Source of the DNA: Sheuella amnicola | Lineage (GTDB): Bacteria; Pseudomonadota; Gammaproteobacteria; Burkholderiales; Burkholderiaceae_B | Length of the DNA: 64,000 nucleotides | Direction: 5' to 3' | Assembly (NCBI RefSeq): GCF_010499255.1 | Contig: NZ_JAAGRN010000005.1 | Location: forward strand, 124,001 to 188,000 | In this document: piece after piece, positions 62,620 through 64,000 of the stretch | Position numbering within the stretch: position 1 is the stretch's first letter | Layout of the letters: every line of letters starts with the position of its first letter | The notes under the pieces: generated by a model | Told to the model about the DNA's origin: nothing | Databases searched by the model: none | Seen by the model: only the letters and a program-made list of their open reading frames with translations | Translations under genes and position numbers: made by a program

Positions 62620-63252
62620 ATGTCTGCAAATAATCCTACCCTCGGTCATATTTATCTTGTTGATGATGACCCCTCGATTCGTCGTGCGCTTTCAGGAACT
62701 CTCGAGCGCCTGGGTTACAGCGTCAATGCATACGAAAGTCGGGATGATTTCTTAACAAATGCCGTCCCGGTATCGCCCTCCGCAATTTTGATGGATATGC
62801 GGATGCCCGGTAAAAGCGGAGTCGAAATTCAAGCTGAAATGCTTGAGCACAAATGGATGACACCGATTATTTTCATCAGTGGCGAAAGTTTGCCGACGCA
62901 AATTATTCAGGCCATGAAGCAAGGCGCCGTTGATTTTCTGCTCAAACCATTCTCGATGGAAGCACTGCTTCGCGCAATCAACGCCGCCTTAAAGAAAGAC
63001 ACCGAAATTCACGCAGCGCTTCAACAAAAAATGAGCGTGCAGGAGCGTTTTTCATTGTTGACCCCGAGAGAAAAGGTCATTTGCGCCGAAATGGTATCGG
63101 GCAGATCCAACAAGGAAATCGCCACTGCAAGCGGATCTGCAGCCGCAACAGTCAAACTGCACCGCGCGCGCGTCCTAGCCAAAATGCAGGCCAAGTCGCT
63201 AAGCGACCTCATCGAACTCTTCGAATCGATCGATATCGCCGATTTGAATTAA
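62620..63252 (+). CDS. FixJ/NarL-type response regulator
   Basis: 210 residues. The receiver domain has the acidic pair VDDD, phospho-acceptor Asp59 in ILMDMRMPG, and the conserved Lys of LLKPFS. It is followed by a LuxR-type helix-turn-helix (LLTPREKVICAEMVSGRSNKEIATASGSAAATVKLHRAR). The layout is FixJ/TodT-like. No kinase gene lies next to it; the PAS histidine kinase at 46289-48427 is the nearest candidate. Its stop is 3 bp from the convergent AI-2E gene. Confidence 0.93.
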   Translation: MSANNPTLGHIYLVDDDPSIRRALSGTLERLGYSVNAYESRDDFLTNAVPVSPSAILMDMRMPGKSGVEIQAEMLEHKWMTPIIFISGESLPTQIIQAMKQGAVDFLLKPFSMEALLRAINAALKKDTEIHAALQQKMSVQERFSLLTPREKVICAEMVSGRSNKEIATASGSAAATVKLHRARVLAKMQAKSLSDLIELFESIDIADLN

Positions 63253-63255
63253 TCA

Positions 63256-64000
63256 CTAATACGACGAACCCGAATGATGGTGCGACGTCGCTTTGACGTC
63301 CACTAGCCATTCGCGCCAGAGTGCGACAATCAATGCCATCAGTACAGGGCCGATAAAAAGGCCGATGAACCCCATTGTCTTGACCCCGCCGACCAAGCCG
63401 AAAAAGGTTGGCAGAAAGGGAAGTTTCACGGGGCCACCCACCAGCCTTGGACGCAAGGTCTTGTCCACGATAAAGAGCTCAATCGAGCCCCAGGCGAACA
63501 AACCCAACCCCGCGATGTGATGCCCGGATCCCACCAGATATAGCGAGACAAGCGTAAAGGACAAGGGTGCCCCACCCGGAATCATTGCCATGAAAGCGGT
63601 AATGACCCCTAACAGCACATGATTGGGAACGCCGGCAACCCAATACGCCACGCCCAGTACAACGCCCTCGCCGATCGCGATTAAACCCATTCCGGTCACT
63701 GTCGCACTGATGGTGGCCGGCACGACACGCGAAAATCTGTGCCACCGCAAGGGGAGAATCCGCTCGCCGAGAATATCCAGTTGACCGATCATTCGGTGCC
63801 CGTCCTTGTAGACAAACAACAAAGTAATCAACATGAATAGCACCGTCAGCATGATGTGAAACGCATTCCCGGTTGCTGACAAAACAACGCGATAGATGTT
63901 GCCCAAATGCTGGCCGCTGATCGCTTCTATCCAGGCCCCGAGCGCATGGGGTTGGCCGAGTAGCTCGACCCAATAACCGCCTATTTTTTCACCGACAACG
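63256..64000 (-). CDS. AI-2E-family transporter, C-terminal part
   Basis: The frame is open through the right window edge, giving 247 residues plus a stop. Segments GEGVVLGVAYWVAGVPNHVLLGVITAFMAMIPGGAP and a long hydrophobic region near FVYKDGHRMIGQLDILGERILP are typical of the AI-2E (YdgG/PerM-like) family of membrane proteins. The 5' end and first helices are outside the window. A TTG at 63904-63906 is not a plausible start because homologous sequence continues upstream. Confidence 0.9.
   Translation of the reverse strand, partial: VVGEKIGGYWVELLGQPHALGAWIEAISGQHLGNIYRVVLSATGNAFHIMLTVLFMLITLLFVYKDGHRMIGQLDILGERILPLRWHRFSRVVPATISATVTGMGLIAIGEGVVLGVAYWVAGVPNHVLLGVITAFMAMIPGGAPLSFTLVSLYLVGSGHHIAGLGLFAWGSIELFIVDKTLRPRLVGGPVKLPFLPTFFGLVGGVKTMGFIGLFIGPVLMALIVALWREWLVDVKATSHHHSGSSY

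Noticed and set aside
1-64000. CRISPR arrays, tRNA or rRNA genes, complete insertion sequences
   Set aside because: No regularly spaced short repeats, no cloverleaf sequences, no rRNA stretches and no transposase frames were seen.

Overview
The window looks like a chromosome segment of a betaproteobacterium, most likely order Burkholderiales. Supporting signs are two Bug/TctC-type tripartite tricarboxylate binding proteins, small biotinyl-carrier and acyl-CoA ligase operons with 1-4 bp overlaps, a PqqE remnant, and YhhQ, PhoD and YqhA-type genes. The genus cannot be fixed by reading alone. By eye, bases 1-39602 are more AT-rich than the right third.

Bases 1-39602 hold most of a hybrid PKS/NRPS assembly line, all on the + strand and cut at the left edge. 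In order: [KS missing]-AT-DH-KR-ACP; a type II thioesterase; a shortened KS-AT protein; ACP-aminotransferase-luciferase-like monooxygenase-C-A-PCP; KS-AT-KR(defective)-carrier; an MbtH-like protein; a 95-residue NHLP (nitrile-hydratase-leader) peptide; C-A-NMT-PCP-C-A-PCP-E-C-A-PCP; and docking-C-A-PCP-KS-AT-KR-ACP-TE. Read colinearly, the line would make an unsaturated acyl chain, extend it to a 2-hydroxy-3-amino acyl unit, add an Asn-like residue, a malonate unit left as beta-keto, N-methyl-Gly, a D-residue of unknown identity, two Gly-like residues and a final beta-hydroxy malonate unit, then release it through the thioesterase. The odd points are an acyltransferase without its catalytic Ser-His pair in a KS-AT with two internal deletions, a ketoreductase without its Tyr and Asn, and a RiPP-precursor-like peptide inside the assembly-line operon with no maturation enzymes nearby.

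Bases 39612-45090 are mostly - strand genes: Bug protein, biotinyl carrier, the 3' end of a carboxyltransferase gene, then an acyl-CoA ligase, a nitronate monooxygenase and a second Bug protein. Between the two groups, a + strand 3' fragment of pqqE abuts the broken carboxyltransferase gene at about 41060-41100. This is a rearrangement junction and a candidate right border of the region carrying the biosynthetic cluster.

Bases 45297-64000 are mostly housekeeping and accessory chromosomal genes: a RodZ-like membrane protein overlapping a PAS histidine kinase, a Spy/CpxP-like periplasmic protein, an old yellow enzyme, a lipoprotein, beta-carbonic anhydrase, a sodium:solute symporter broken by one in-frame TAA, an MFS transporter, an EamA exporter with YhhQ, an M20 peptidase, a beta-lactamase-fold hydrolase, a lactate-dehydrogenase-like/YqhA-like/DUF4337/PhoD operon, a FixJ-like response regulator and a partial AI-2E-family permease. 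No rRNA, tRNA, CRISPR array or complete insertion sequence was recognised. No stretch over 300 bases lacks a gene.
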